From Pyxicephalus adspersus (taxonomy: Eukaryota > Chordata > Amphibia > Anura > Pyxicephalidae), in NCBI RefSeq assembly GCF_032062135.1, contig NC_092866.1:24484304-24548303 (forward strand): a stretch of DNA of 64,000 bases, in the 5' to 3' direction. Numbering within the stretch: the first letter of the stretch is position 1; every line of letters starts with the position of its first letter. This document shows positions 13,830-26,828 of this stretch, one piece after another. The position numbers and the translations under genes are program-made. Under the pieces are notes generated by a model. The model saw only the letters and a program-made list of their open reading frames with translations, ran no database searches and was not told the origin of the DNA.

Positions 13830-16800
13830 ATGTTGAAGGGCAATGTTTCTGGTAGAAACCCAAACTCAATCTCTGGGAGAGAATTCTGGTTTCCTGGATC
13901 AATGATGATCAGCAAACTTTTCTGTTGCCCAGAAGCCTGCTTCAAATTTTGTTTTTGAGACCAGATTGTGGTCATATGGGCAAACCAATCTTCCATCATA
14001 GGTAACCAGACAGGGAAGAGAACTTTGGATTCCTCCCGCCAAGACATTGGAACAGAGACATTCTGTTGGAGGAGTGAACGGAACTGTTCTTAAGAGCAAA
14101 ATTCGGTGAAAGGTAGATATTCTTCCCATTCCGCCTGGCAACCAGGAACAAAACAACGGCAGTACTGCTCCAGAGATTGGTTTGTTCTCACAGTCTGGCC
14201 ATTTGTTTAAAGATGAAACCCTGAGGATAAGGGCAGGGAAATACACAGGTGTGCACAAAATGATCAAAAATCTGAGAGACAAACTGTACTACCTGTCCAC
14301 ATTATCGGAAATACCATGTACACATCGGAACAACTGTGACAATTTTCTATACCCCTTCAAAAAGTAATTTTTGAAGGGGTATAAAAGCTGCCATTTTACA
14401 AAACTACTACCCTAAATCACTACCACTACCCAAATCACTGTGGGAGGGTACAGGCACATATAGTACAAGTTTTACCAAAAGCTTGAGTATCCTCAGAAAA
14501 CTAGGGCCATTAAACATGTCATGCCAGTAGTGCCAAGGTCTTTTTATTTCCTGGATACCCAGTAGTTTTAGTTTCATGGAACTGCTGAAGGACCTGCGGA
14601 TGAAATGGCAGTGGCAAACTGGCAGGAGCAAACTGAGGGTTTACCTGGAGGAGGATCTTTCTGGTGGGGTGCTAAGAGAACAGATAGATCAGACGAAAGC
14701 TGGTTTGTTGAAAGTACCCCAAACGCACAGTAAGAAGGATGGAATGGAATTTGACTAAGAACCTGCTTCAGGGAAACTACAAGAAAGGGTATCTGCTTTT
14801 ACATTTTTAGACTCAGATCTGTATAAAATAATAAAATTAAATCTTGAAAAAAACAATGTTCAATGTGCGTATCTAGAATTAAGATATTTTACCCCACTTT
14901 GTGGTCAGTATAGACTGTCACCAGGTGCACCAGCCCCTCTAACCAATGCTTCCATTCCTCAAAGTCTAATTTGGTTGCCAGAAGCTCTCAGTTTGAAAAA
15001 TTATAATTTCACTTAGCAGTAAAAAACGTACAGAAAAAGAAAGCACAGAGGTGAAATTTCTCTGGATTTCCTGAGTACTGAGAGAGGCTTGCCCCAGGGC
15101 AGGTCACTGGGAAGAATCTGCCCCTTTCCTGGGTCAGCTCAGTAAGAGGAGCTAACAAGGTAGAACACTTCCTGATAAACCCCTTGTAAAAATTAGGAAA
15201 ACCTAAAACTTTTGGAGGGTTTTTAAGTCAGTGGGCTGACCCAATCAACTACAGTGACAAGCTTGACGGTGTCCATGGTCAAGCCCTGATCAGAAATAAT
15301 AGAATTTGTTGAACCTGGAAACACATTTTTCAAGCTTAACATAGAGATTTTTCTCCCTGAGTTTCTGGAGTACCACCTGAACATGAGCCCAATGCTAAGC
15401 CAAAGAGAAATAAAATACAAGAATGCCATCTAAATAAACTATAACAAATTTGCATAGAAAGTAAAAAAAAGTAATGAAATCCTGGATAATCACAGGGGCA
15501 TTGCACAGACCTAATTGTATTACCAAATACTCATACTGCCCATCCCTGGTAATAAATGCGGTCTTCTATTCATCTGCCAGATTCCGATCAGATTGTAGGG
15601 TCCTCTCAGGTCCAATTAAGTAAAAACTTTGGTCCCCTACAACCTGGCTGAAGAGGTCAATAGGTGGTGAGTGGTACCTGTTCTTAACATTGATTTTGGT
15701 CCTAGGATGCCATCCTTTTTCTGTACAAAAAAAAAGCCAGCCCTGGAAGGGGATGTGGGAGGGCGAATTAAACCCTTTTCCAGGTTCTCTTTAATGTAGG
15801 CCTTCATGGCTAGATTTTCAAGACCTCTGAGGTTATAGGGATGTCCATAGCATGGTGCCCGGGAGTAATGCTATTCGGAAGTCATAGGGCCAGTGAGGTG
15901 GGAGAATGTCAGCAGCCTGGGCAAATTCTCTAAAGTTACCTCAGCAACACAAGGAGACAAAGAGTCTGACATACATTTCCTAACACACTTGTCTGCCCAT
16001 TTGATAATTTGCTCAGGCTGCCAATCAATTACAGGAATTCCCAAAGCACATGCCAGAGACTTATCCATAAAATTGCCAGCAGCTCCACTATCTTGAAATG
16101 CCTAAAAATGCTTGACTGAAGATTTCCAGGCAATCTCTACAGGTAACAGAATGCGTTTGGATTTCAGGAAAAACACCTGCTTGCCTGGGTAAGTGTCCTC
16201 GGGCTCACCTAGGCACTGAAGACTGGATTTCTTTCATGAACAGGATTGCACAAAGTGACTGGATCCTCCACAATACAGCCTCTCTGACTTTCTCTTTAAC
16301 TTCTCTGCAACAGACAGCCTAGAAAAGCCCAACTGCATAGGCTCCTCAGCTGGAGAAGGAGGTAGACTAGACTCAGGGGTGGCTGTGGGTCTAGGGAATA
16401 CAGAAGTGCAGAAAGTTTTTACATTTGACGTTCACAGAGTCTACAATCAATCCTGATGGCTCAATTTTATTAATCAAGTCCAAAGAGACTGGTGAAGGAG
16501 CATCGAAAAGGCCAGAGCAAAACTGTCTTCTAAGTGGCACAACATTCCAGTTTGAACTGTCAGCCAAGCATCAATACTACACAGCATACTCTTCCACTGG
16601 CCTGTAATCCTGCTGAAGGCCACAAAGTTTTGCCTCTACAATTGAAGTTAGGTCAGGCTCAGCATACAGAAACTCCATGGCTTTGAAAATTGCATCCATT
16701 AAAAAGAGGGCTGGGTCTTGCTGAGGCAGGTTAAAGGCCCATGTCTGGGAATACCCCTGGAGTAAGGAGATACCTAGGCCAACTCTCTGTGCCAGACACG

Positions 16801-16960
16801 AGTAACTGCAACCAGAAATATAGTTTGCAAGTCTTCATAAAGTTATCAAACTTGTGACTCTTACCTGAAAATTATTTTGGTAAAGGGATCCTAGTTTCCA
16901 AAGAATAGACCGCCATAGTATGAGCAGGATCCTGTCTTTGAATCTTCTGAATGGCTATGT
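13830..16960 (-). pseudogene. gag-pol pseudogene of Ty3/gypsy element
   Basis: Fragments in several minus-strand frames, 5' to 3': MEDLHEQVQLLTGAVNQLAQ near 17020-16960 (gag start); a zinc-knuckle remnant YCGGSSHFVQSC near 16290-16240 with its first cysteine lost; protease DSGAAGNFMDKSLACALG near 16095-16040 with the active-site DSG kept; reverse transcriptase pieces from about 15850, including [18 protein letters not shown], then YEYLVIQLGLCNAP and VIVYLDGILVF near 15440-15410, where the catalytic YLDD is YLDG; RNase [21 protein letters not shown] and VYTDHK near 14985-14900; integrase zinc-finger-like and core pieces near 14630-14450; and KQASGQQK with WVSTRNI-like integrase C-terminal sequence near 13970-13840. 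In-frame stops and frameshifts are many, so no protein is made. Confidence 0.82.
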
Positions 16961-17049
16961 GCTGTGCAAGTTGGTTTACTGCACCAGTCAGGAGCTGCAC
17001 TTGTTCATGGAGGTCCTCCATGTTGGTGGGTAATGAAGGCCTGTTGTAA

Positions 17050-17781
17050 TGTAAGGGCCTGGTCCAGCACCAGTACTTACCAGATGCCAGTTCCCCAATC
17101 TAACATTGCAGTCACCTATAGCAAGCCCTTGCTCAGGAGACTGATTGCGTTTCCCAGCACACGATTGCTCCCAGGATTTAGTGCACAAGTAATGGCATAA
17201 AGGCCTGGCATAGGACCAGGAGCCCACAAATAAAACAGCTCAAGAATCCAGACAAATCCAGAAAAAACAAATGCCATACATGTGCAATTAGTCAACCAGA
17301 CAGAGTACCAAAAAAGAAGCACAAAAAGTCAGGGTCCCAGGTAAAGGTCGATCAAGGAAGCGGCTTATCGAAAGGTCAGGAACAAGCAAAATGAGCATTT
17401 TAAAGTTTAATGAAACTCTTACCAGTAGCAGATCAGCCCAGCTAATGCTATAACAGGCACAGGTCACTGGAAGCAGAGAGGTCATAAAGCTTCAGCCACC
17501 AATGGCAGTGCAGGACTGAGATTACAAACTCTGCTCATTAGTCTCAGCACAACTCTAAATCACTTTCAGATGCACACACAGCAGGCCAATGAGATGCCAA
17601 GAGATCATTCACAGCCAAAGGAAAATCGGGGATGCCACAGACTGCAGAACAAAGAATTCACAGCTATTTGCCCTATATTCCCTGCTGCTGCAAAAGATGT
17701 TGACAAAAAGAATAAACAGGGTGCGCTCCCCTGTGGTGGCCCACAGTACGAGATCACCAGCCAGATAATTGTCTCCTAACA
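17050..17781 (-). repeat. LTR of the Ty3/gypsy element
   Basis: On the minus strand the block starts TGTTAGGAGACAATTATCTG and ends GGCCCTTACA, giving the TG...CA ends expected of an LTR. A second copy of the same sequence lies at 26068-26662. The gag-like start is about 30 bp inside it, which fits a 5' LTR position. Confidence 0.75.
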
Positions 17782-18229
17782 CTGGTCACATCGTTTTCAG
17801 TTGCTAGTTTGAAAGGATTGATTGAGATAACCATGCAAACCATAGTATAGTTAAAGTGATATCTTGACTCCCAAATGTAATTGTAGTAAATTGTAAAAAT
17901 TGTATAGTACTGTATCAAGTCTCAAGAAGGAGCCCAATAAAAATGTTATTCTTGATAATAGATTTAAAACTATTTTAAATGACTAATGCTGTATTTAAAA
18001 TGTCATTGAAATGTAGGTAATTAATAACTATTGTTAATTGTTTAAAATCAGCAATGTTTAAAGCAATTGTTTAAAAGACAGCAATGTTAAGCCATTACTA
18101 CTTGCAGTGTACTCAAATATTGTTTTGGGGTTTTTGAAAAAGAAAAATAGGAGAACATGATGCAGATCTTGAAGAACAACAATAGGTGTTTAAACATACA
18201 ATATACATTAAAGTGAAATATAATAGAGT
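17782..18229. other. spacer between gypsy LTR and LINE
   Basis: AT-rich DNA with no recognised exon. It may be the 3' untranslated part of the neighbouring Tx1/L1-type LINE, which reads towards it. Confidence 0.3.
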
Positions 18230-18236
18230 GGTAATT

Positions 18237-21200
18237 CTAACATTTTCTGGTTTGTTTTGCCAGCATTTGAGAAACTAAACTATGTTGTAGAACTTCACTG
18301 AGGAGATTGCCAGAGAATAGTTGCTTGCAAGTTTCAGAATAACTAGAGCCAGAAAAATGTTTTTTTTTTGCCCACATGCCCCAAGTTTTTTTAGTTACAT
18401 AACATACTTTAAACAGACCGGAAACAAAATACTGAAATTGGCTTGAGTCCGGCAATGGAAATAGATGAAACAGAGTTTATAAGAAAGAAGGGTGATAAAA
18501 TAAGAGGGGGTGGAACATAAAAATGATTTGATTCTTCAACTAGGGCTAGTGGCAAAGAAAGTGTCCCATGAAACAGTGGTAATTTATCTTTAATCAAAGC
18601 TGAAAGGTATTCTACTAAGCAAATATCCTGGATTCTACAGAAAAACTCCTGTGATGTAGTAGCAACGTTATGTTTCTATTTGGATGCAATCAGGGTTCTA
18701 GCAGCAACCAATATATGTGAGGCTCGCTTACGCGCAAAAGGACATAGCCCCTGATTCATCAAGCAGAATCGGATTATCGGTCGCGCATTCGTATTCGCGA
18801 TCCGAAATCGTACGCGATCGCGCTATTCAGCAACTGAAAAAGATTGCGGCCGGAGCCGCGCATCTCCGGAGTCCGGACCGCGGTAATCCGCGATCGATGG
18901 CCGCGCGTACTTTCGCGCTTCCAGCGAGCGCGGATTTTATTGATGAATCAGGGGCATAGACTGAGAATGGGTAGACCCAGTATATAAGTGAGCATGATTC
19001 TAAAACATATTGTATTAGCAGGCAGACCCAGAAGATATGTTCTAAGGTACCCAGTGACTAGTACAGGGCCAGCGGCAGGTTTGGTTAGGAAAAATGCAGT
19101 GAAGTAGATCTGGATTGGTATCAATGAAGGAGAAACTTATAGATATTTTCTATGTATTTGATGCATATACAGCTTTTGTAGTCATTTAGCCATATAGAAG
19201 TCCAGTCCTCCGGGTCTAGTTCACGACCCAAAATTCCCTCCCAGGTCCACATGTAAGAAAATGTATGTATGGATAAATGTTTGTAGCCATGAAGTATCCT
19301 ATATATAGCTGAAATAATGCCGTTGGTATAGGGTCCATTAGAGCACAAACGCTCAAAAGGGTGACATATCTGAAGGAGGACTTAAGATGATTAGTGTATT
19401 ATCTTATCTGTAAACAAGCATAAAATGAAGAGTTGAGTAATTCACATTTATCTTCTTTCAGTTCAGAAAAGAAGTAGTGCCTACCTTCCGTTGGGTGAAT
19501 TACTGTAAATAGTGGTGAAAAAACAGAGTGCGTTCTTTCCATGGTCTTGACATAGCAAGGAATAAGCTGCCCAGAATTGTAGGGGTGAGTATATAGGGCG
19601 TCATCAGAGAGCCGGTGGAGGCTATTCCACAGTGTGTTTTACATCTCCTCCAGATGCTTCCAGTAAAATTCACTGTAAAGATGTATGTCTCTACCTGATA
19701 AGGAGGAGAGAGAAACCCCACAGTAACGCATTAGGATGAGTAGGGGCCAGCCATTTCTCCGCAAGTAGCTTCCATACACTGGAGGAATGGAGGCAAAACC
19801 AGGAGGGCAGACACTGTAATTGTGATGCCAAATAATACTTATTTACGTACCCAGACCATCCCATTCTCTAGAAGTGCACATGAGGTCCTTCCTAAGTCAA
19901 TGGAGCTTTTTAACCCCATAACAAATCATGTCGTAAGCTCTGTACAACTCTAGAGGGGATTGGCAGTGGAAGGGTTGCGTAATGGTAAAGCAATCTAGGG
20001 AGAAGTATCATTCTGACCAAGGCTATTCTGCCGAAAAAGAGAGTACAGTCTCCACTTCTGCATGGCAGCCCTGATATCTTAAAAAAATTGAGGGGAATTT
20101 TTTGCATGTAAAGAATGATATGATGCGGTAATGTTTACTCCCAAATATTTATATGTAGTATGTAAATACTCCCAAGTATTTATATGAATGTTTATATATG
20201 AAGTCAGATTTCTATTTAAAAGGATAGACCGATTGTAATGAAGCTAATGGTATAGGGGCAAATGTAATGGAAGAGCTTCCATCTTCAGGGAATTACCCTT
20301 TTAACCAGATAATTTTCTTTGGATCAAAAGCTCCTCCCATAGGTTAGGGAAGGTGGTGATCTGCTGGATAAGGGTGAGTAGAACATCGTCTGCGTATCTG
20401 CAGACTGGCTCTCACTTACTCCTTTAATGTTCAAGAGGCCTAATAGGGAGTGAGGAGAACAGCCCTGGTGTGTACCATTCTAGACACTAAATGGGGTGGA
20501 GATGGTATGAGGTAGTTTCACAGATGTTGAAGGGGTTAGGTAGAGAGATCAAATTGCTTGCGAAAGGGTCCCACAAACACAAACCGCTGAAGCATTGCTA
20601 TCATAAATGGCCAGCTCAGGGGATCAAATTCATTTTGGGCATCTAAACCTAATGTCAAAAAGGAGGTTTTACTTCTGTCATTTCAATCACCCCACAGGTG
20701 CTATCTGACAGTTGCCTGAAGGGGATGAACCCTGTTTGGTCCCTGTTATTGAGACGAAGGGGAAATTTAGCAAGGTGATCTGCTAGGAGCCTAATGAGCC
20801 TAGTGAAGGTTTTCAGGTCAGAGTTAGGAGGTCATTTGGCCTTTAGCTAGCACAGTGGGATCTTTCCCAAGTTTAAGAAACACAATATTATGTGAATACA
20901 GCATGGAAGATGGGATTGGTTTACCACCCATAAAATCATTAAATCAATCATGAAGGTGGGGCAGGAGGATCGGAAGGAATGCTTTGTATTAGGAATAGGG
21001 GAGGCCAACTGGACTGGGAGCAATATTTGCAGGAAGGTGATTGATGATTTCTTCTATTGTTATATAGGACAATTTAGTAAATCAACCTGGGAGGTGGAAA
21101 GTGTGCGGAGTTTATTATTTGTTAAATATTTATGGATGTTGACGTGTAAAAAATCATTCTGTGCAAGTTGATTTTAGTAAACTGCCTTATAGAGATTGCT

Positions 21201-22175
21201 ATAGTAATGTTCAAAAAGCTCTGAGATTCGACAGGGGTCATAGTGTCTTTCACTTCTAAAGGGGAAGAGGCCGCTATAGAATCTGTAAGTTTTTTAGCAG
21301 GAAAAACATGCACTTTGTTGCCTTAACAGTAAGTAAACCTATAGTTGGCGGTAGCAAGCCTGCAGCTTGGAATACACACTGGTTTTACTACTTAACAGTC
21401 TAGGAGAAGGACGTACATTAATTTCTGACTCCAGTGCTTGTAAATGCTGCATTAATATGCGTCTTTGGGAAGCGGCATCTTTTTTTAAGGTGAGAGGCCA
21501 AAGCAATAGCCTGGCAATCAAACAAATATTTATATATTATAATAATATTTATTATATTTATGAAGAGACAGAACCCATGTTTTCTGTGAAATGTTGTAAA
21601 GCCAAAGAGAGCTGTGACTTGATTGCAACATGATTCAGGAGATAATCATTTAGATGCCAAGGCAGGTTTTAGAGGGAGAGGGTCACATGCAGATTTCAAA
21701 TGTAGTAGGGGCGTGGTCTGACCAGGTGATGGATAGATTTGGGATAAAACCATCTCCTATTAGGTGGGTGTGTTCAAATTTAGAAAGTAAAAATAATACT
21801 ATACGAAGGAAGAGAATTTGACCCGAATTAGGTGTGTGCAGATTACAAAGTGTTACTGATGCCACACCAAGGCTGCCATGCAAGACCAGAAATTGGCACT
21901 TGGGATCTGCTTTTCTTTTTTAGAGACCAAAAAATTTTAATGTGTGGTTTTGTACAGGATGGCAAACTCCAATTTCTTCCCCTTAGAGGAGCAGGCAGTA
22001 AGCACTACTGGAAAACATATGGAGGCAAACTTAAGCGTACCTGTAGGGTAAAAGTGGATCTTCTGTATGAATTCCACTACCATTGTAAGATGCCTGAAGT
22101 CCCAGAGAGGCAGCTTTCTTTTAGTGTTGGAGTTGAGACCTTTCACATTAGGAAGCAAAAATATGAAAGGCATTG
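18237..22175 (-). pseudogene. Tx1/L1-type LINE ORF2 pseudogene (endonuclease and reverse transcriptase)
   Basis: ORF2 of this group has an apurinic-type endonuclease, a reverse transcriptase and a C-terminal region. The endonuclease start is visible as NVKGLNSNTKRKLPLWDFRH and GTLKFASICFPVVLTACSS near 22150-22000, then NLHTPNSGQILFLRIVLFLL and TWSDHAP near 21850-21700. A linker helix region appears as ILMQHLQALESEINVRPSP near 21460. Reverse transcriptase remnants follow: KLGKDPT near 20880, LTLGLDAQNEFDPLSWPFMI near 20660-20600 (the palm AF.D motif) and a corrupted ADD box near 20400. The connection block GRIALVRMILLPRLLYHYAT with LPIPSRVVQSL lies near 20030-19930. Many stops and shifts break it, and the 18748-18954 MITE interrupts the C-terminal part. 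It is inactive. Confidence 0.75.
18748..18954. mobile_element. CpG-rich MITE with perfect terminal inverted repeats
   Basis: CCCCTGATTCATCAA at the left and TTGATGAATCAGGGG at the right are perfect inverted complements. With one more base at each side (G and C) the repeat is 16 bp. The interior is strikingly CpG-rich and near-palindromic (TACGCGATCGCGC, GGCCGGAGCCGCGC), in sharp contrast to the AT-rich surroundings. ATA lies on both sides of the extended repeat and could be a 3-bp target duplication. The unit of about 207 bp is inserted in the decayed LINE. The chance open frame through it is not a gene. Confidence 0.8.
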
Positions 22176-24439
22176 TTGGAAGTGACTAAAATTGATATGA
22201 ATATGTATGTAGGAATAATTCTGCCTCCTTGAAAGCAAGCTATAAACCTCATTATTTGTGGAGACAGATGCAGTCCCTAAAACAACCATCAAACGATTGC
22301 TGAGCAGAGACAAAATATGATCTTCCATGAGTAGATTCCTGAGGATCATTAACACATTGGCCAGTTTGACCACATGTTGGTAGTTCCTGCCAAAACCAGT
22401 TTACTATAGCTTTAGTCTTCCTGGAGGGGGCAGGGGTCTGTGATAACAATACCAAACCTGGTACAAGGCTTTACCAATGATAAATCCACAATGTGAGTTG
22501 CTCTAGACTTGCAGCGGGGTGTGGTTTAAGGAGGGAAAACCCCGGTGTGTATGGTTGTGTGAGAGAGAATCACCATGTGCTAGACATACAGATAGACCCC
22601 TTTCTGCTCCCTTTCTATATACCCTTTACCTTCTTCTCTTTGTCTCATAAATGATATGTATATATTATCCTAAGCTGTAAATAAACCTTTCCCTTTTATA
22701 AAATCTATTGTTCCTTCCTTGAAAATAAACTACTTTGACACATTAGATAGCATGTAAACATTGCACTTCTATAGAACTGCACAGCCCCAATTAAAATTCC
22801 CCAGAACCTAATTGTGGGTAGGGTGAAGGAGACTAAGTGTTTAGAAGGGATATAAAACTAAAAGAGAGAACATTTAGGAAATAAAAGATACACAAATCAT
22901 AGTAAAACAAAACCAAAGAATTGCATAATCAAGTATGGCAGTATAGAAATATCCAGGTAGTCTCAAACCTCCATCAGTCCTTCCAACTCCTTAGAAGAAA
23001 AAAAAAAAGTGCTGGATGTGGAAATACCCTACAGAGGGTAGTAGTCTGGAGGAACTACTACGGATCCCAGAGTACCCAGGCCACCATGGTGTACTAGGGT
23101 AAACCTGAATATGAACAGTTAGATATTTATTTAAGGATGATGCTTTTAAATAGGTTTATCTAAACAGGAAAGTTATAGACTTGATATCCACACAGATAAC
23201 AAATTTAGGAACAACAGATCAAAGCCAAAATTAAAAATGGAAAAATCCTACATGATAGAAGGGAATAGACACATTTATTGTAAAAGAGGCATCCTATTTT
23301 AATGACCTTAAAGTGTGCATGAAAACAATCAATTATGTATGAAAAGTGATGCCGTTGTGTAGATTTAAAGAAAAAGGCTTCAAACCAAACTGTCCTGTAA
23401 AAAGGGGCCTAAATTGGGTTGCAATGGATAAAGACATACAAAGTATGGTAAGACCCTGCATACTAAATTATATTGGGAAAACCTTGTATGGGAGGGGCAT
23501 CCTAACACAATGGCTATTGTCCCCTCTCGTTCCCCTGCTGATCAGAAGAAGTTGTAGGAGATTGGGTGTGCGATCAGATCTTTTTTTCAAGGTGACCTTT
23601 TGCCAAGTTTTCAGGAGAAACAGAGAGAGGCTCACAGCCAGTTAGGGTAGGGCATGGAATACCCAAGTCTTTGCTCTTTGCAAAAATTAGGAAAGTCCTC
23701 AGGGTAGCGGAGAGTTGGAGACTTTTCTTACCTGCGTACAATCACACAGAATGGGAATCCTCAACAGTAAGGGATGTGGTTTTCCTTAGGCATTGTGAGG
23801 AGAGGCTGCAGGGGTCTCCTTTGTTGAAGAGTATGCCAGGATGAGTCTTGAAAAAGCAGGAGAGGAGTGCCATCAAATTCCAAAATGTGGTTGTTTTGTA
23901 GCCTTACACATGATCTCTTCTTTAAATTAAAAATCTTGAAACCTGCCTATGACATCTCATGAGCAGGATGTAGTTGAAGGAGGTTTTAGGGCTCTTGGTC
24001 TGGGTCCAGCAGGGAGCATAACCAATTGTCTGAATATGAGCTGTTCAAGAGGGAGATCTCTAGTCCTGGGGGATTTTGGTGGGGGGTCTAGAGGTATGCT
24101 CAAAAGGTGGTGTATTGGAGAGGCCCTGTGGTGATGTGGAGCCCTGAGGTTGTGTGGTAACAGTGGCACTCACCAATCCAGTGAGTGCAGCTGCAGTGGA
24201 AAGGGTTCTCATGGATGGCAGAGGCTGAGGCAGAAAGGTTCGAGGTAGGGGAAGAGTGAGCTGAAAGCCATGATCCACGGGCTGGCAAGGGAGCGGAGGA
24301 GAGTAAGGAGATTGCTGAGCTCTGCTGGACACTGGCCGCTTCTTCCTAAAACAATCCCTAGCTCAGCCATGTTCCAATGATGCCCTAGCGATGAAATTTT
24401 AGAGAGAGGTAAACACAAGTTTCCTCTGCTTGCACCCTT

Positions 24440-26067
24440 AAATTATGCTTATCTAAACCTCCCTGTTTTGGAGAATTAGGGGTTTAAAAATTGGAGGCAG
24501 CCCAATATGCCTGACTGTGCAGTGCGTTTTGATAAGTATTGTTTTATTATGTTCAAATAATGCCATAGTGATACACTCTAAAAAGTTCAAGTCGTTACGA
24601 ACAACAACTTAGAAGATGCGAAGGTTTGAACTCAGTGAGTTGGTCAGCAGAGTTGGTTTACAGACACAGCTATCACACTGTCTTGCCAATGACATCATTG
24701 TAAACGTAATTCGGGTAGCTCAATATCACAAGGCAGGTAAATTTGATAGAAAACAGATGCTGTCATTAATATGAGGAGGTGCGGGAGCAGAGGAGCCAAA
24801 CAAATGCAACCCCCTGTTAGCATGGTACTGTAGGCAATGATCTAAGTGGCCCTAGGAGAAGTCCAGCCCTGAGAAGATAATTTTCTGTTTTAAGTCAGTT
24901 TGGTCAGAACATAGTGGTAGTTGGTATATGAACATATAGCATAAGTAACAATACAATAAACATAATAAACTGCTCTTTAAATGTGATAGCTTTCTTTAAC
25001 ATTTAAAAGTGTCATATGACAATAATACTACCATCCCAGAAGGATTGCTTGAAAGCAGAAAATATTTTAAAATGTAGGGACAAATTAGATATATAAATGA
25101 TATGTCCAGCTAATTGAACATTACTGATAAAGACCATTTTGGTATTGTCTCACCTTGGACGGGAGAACATGTCTCTTAACATAAATATTATTGTATGCTT
25201 CTTTTCAGTATTTATGCTTTTTTGTTCCATTTTCAGTCTTTTATCATTTCTACTAATTCATTTTTTAGGCAGTACAGTAGGTGGGGTTCATAATATATCC
25301 AAAATAAATTACAATTGTAATATTTATATATATAATATCAATAGTTTAAATAATTATAGACAGATAAAAACTATGATGTGTAATTTGTTCTCCTTTGTGG
25401 GTAAGGGGGTTTTAAAGCTGAGGTCTTCTCTCTTAATTGTTAGGACCCTGTGGTAAGTTTTTTTTTTCAAATAACAATGGTAAAATGATTACACCTAAAA
25501 GCTTCCATGTGGGGACACACCACAATTTTAATGCCAACTGTATTAAATGTGCAGCTCTTTAGAGAAAATCCCCCAACCCCAGAGGTGTGTGCATAGATAA
25601 GATCATTTTACAGCATGAAACCAAATAGATAATCTCTTTGAAAGTAAACCAATTCCCCAGGTTGAACAATGTGTTCAGATTTAAACCCTATTATGAACAC
25701 TAATTTATTGGTGTACTGATGGTCATTGTATCAGTATTCTTATAATCATCATTTGATTTTTATGATATTCTCACATAATACTCATTACCTGCTTCCATGT
25801 GAACATATATATTCATCTATAGGCTGAGTTTACATGGACGGTTTTAAAAATGCATGTAAACGTTCCTACCACGTTTATTTTAAAGCTTGCCCTTAAAATG
25901 CTAAAAAACTCTTTTAATCGCCTATGATGTGTTTTACCGCATAAGCGTTTATAAGAGGTTTACTTTTAACCCTTTCAGGTAATATGTACCGGGATACATT
26001 AAACCCTTTACTCATTCCCGAAAGGGTAAAATTATGTGTAAAAAATAAGACAAGGCTGTAATGGAAA
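24440..26067. other. intergenic, no recognised gene
   Basis: AT-rich DNA. At 25830-25980 is a block containing GAGTTTACATGGACGGTTTT with repeated CGTTT motifs that resembles a repeat also visible near 61430-61800, but the match is too loose to annotate. No exon recognised. Confidence 0.35.
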
Positions 26068-26662
26068 TGTAAGGGCCTAGTCAGTACCAGTATTCATCAG
26101 ACACTAGTCCCTCAATCTAACACTGCAGTCTTCACCTATAGCATGCCCCCGCTTAGCCTCAAGGGGCTGGTTGCATCTTCCAGCACTCTCTGGGAGACTC
26201 CCTGTTGTGTCTCCCAGGATAGTGTCTGGAGATGGGCCGGCAGCTGAACAGAGCCCACAGATAAACAGCACAGGAATTACCAATAAATCCAAAATACAAG
26301 CCGAAGTCAAACACAAAAACAAAATGTCAGGAAACAGGCAATGGTCAGCAACAGAAAAACAAATAAGAATTTCTCCAGCACAGATAAGCCCAGCTAAAGC
26401 TACAACAGGCACAGAAGACTGGAAACAGAGAGGCTTTAAAGCCCCAGCAGCCAATGACAGCATGGGATTACACAGGAACCACTCACAGCACAGCTCCTAA
26501 ATCCACTCAGCTGTGCAGCCTCAGTGCAGGGGATGCCGAGATAAAAACACATCTAAAGGGAGACAATGATGCTGAAACCCTCAGAGTACTGCCGGAGGCA
26601 AGGGTGCCCTCCTGCGGTGGAGCACCACCTGGGATTGTAGGCCCAAAGAGCACCTCCTAACA
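26068..26662 (-). repeat. solo LTR related to the 17050-17781 LTR
   Basis: On the plus strand it begins TGTAAGGGCCTAGTCAGTAC and ends GCACCTCCTAACA, so it reads TGTTAGGAGG...CCCTTACA on the minus strand, like the LTR at 17050-17781. Shared internal blocks include CCTCAATCTAACACTGCAGT (26110-26129) and AGCCCACAGATAAACAGC. The flanks GGAAA (26063-26067) and GGTAA (26663-26667) match at 4 of 5 bases, consistent with an old 5-bp target duplication. No gag-pol sequence is attached on either side, so this is best read as a solo LTR left by recombination. Confidence 0.75.
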
Positions 26663-26828
26663 GGTAAAGTATTTTACTAGATGTGTGTGTTTTGTGTTAA
26701 CTGTGTTTACCTTTTTTTACAGGTTATCCCACAATAAAAGGATGATTTCCAGAGCTGCATTCATGACATGAGCACAGAGGTGGTACTCCTGAGAGTGTGG
26801 GATCCCCAGGCACTAGAGGGCAAATTAG

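Larger units (their letters stand above)
13826..17781 (-). mobile_element. Ty3/gypsy LTR retrotransposon, one LTR, 3' part missing
   Basis: The element reads leftwards: LTR (17050-17781), gag-like region (about 17020-16230), protease, reverse transcriptase, RNase H and integrase, stopping at an AT run near 13826. The order protease, reverse transcriptase, RNase H, integrase is the Ty3/gypsy order. The chromodomain end of pol and the 3' LTR are missing, so it was truncated after insertion or overwritten on the left. Frames are broken throughout. Just inside the LTR I see no clear primer binding site. Confidence 0.85.
18230..24430 (-). mobile_element. decayed Tx1/L1-type LINE, 5' boundary uncertain
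   Basis: The element reads leftwards. ORF2 is recognisable from about 22175 to 18237 (separate entry). Upstream, 22250-24430 holds proline-rich minus-strand frames, such as one starting near 24332, that could be remains of ORF1. I could not recognise an RNA-binding domain there, so that assignment is weak. A CpG-rich MITE sits inside the 3' part at 18748-18954. Confidence 0.65.

Noticed and set aside
18717..18959. CpG-dense open frame that could be a CpG island promoter with a small gene
   Set aside because: The CpG density is exactly confined to a unit with perfect terminal inverted repeats inside a dead LINE, so a MITE explains it.
25976..26040. Short palindrome ACCCTTTCAGG...CCCGAAAGGGT, considered as a terminator or regulatory hairpin
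   Set aside because: Rho-independent terminators do not apply to this genome, and nothing transcribed is recognised nearby.
26104..26500. Overlapping frames on both strands of more than 100 codons
   Set aside because: They lie wholly within the solo LTR, which is not expected to encode a protein.
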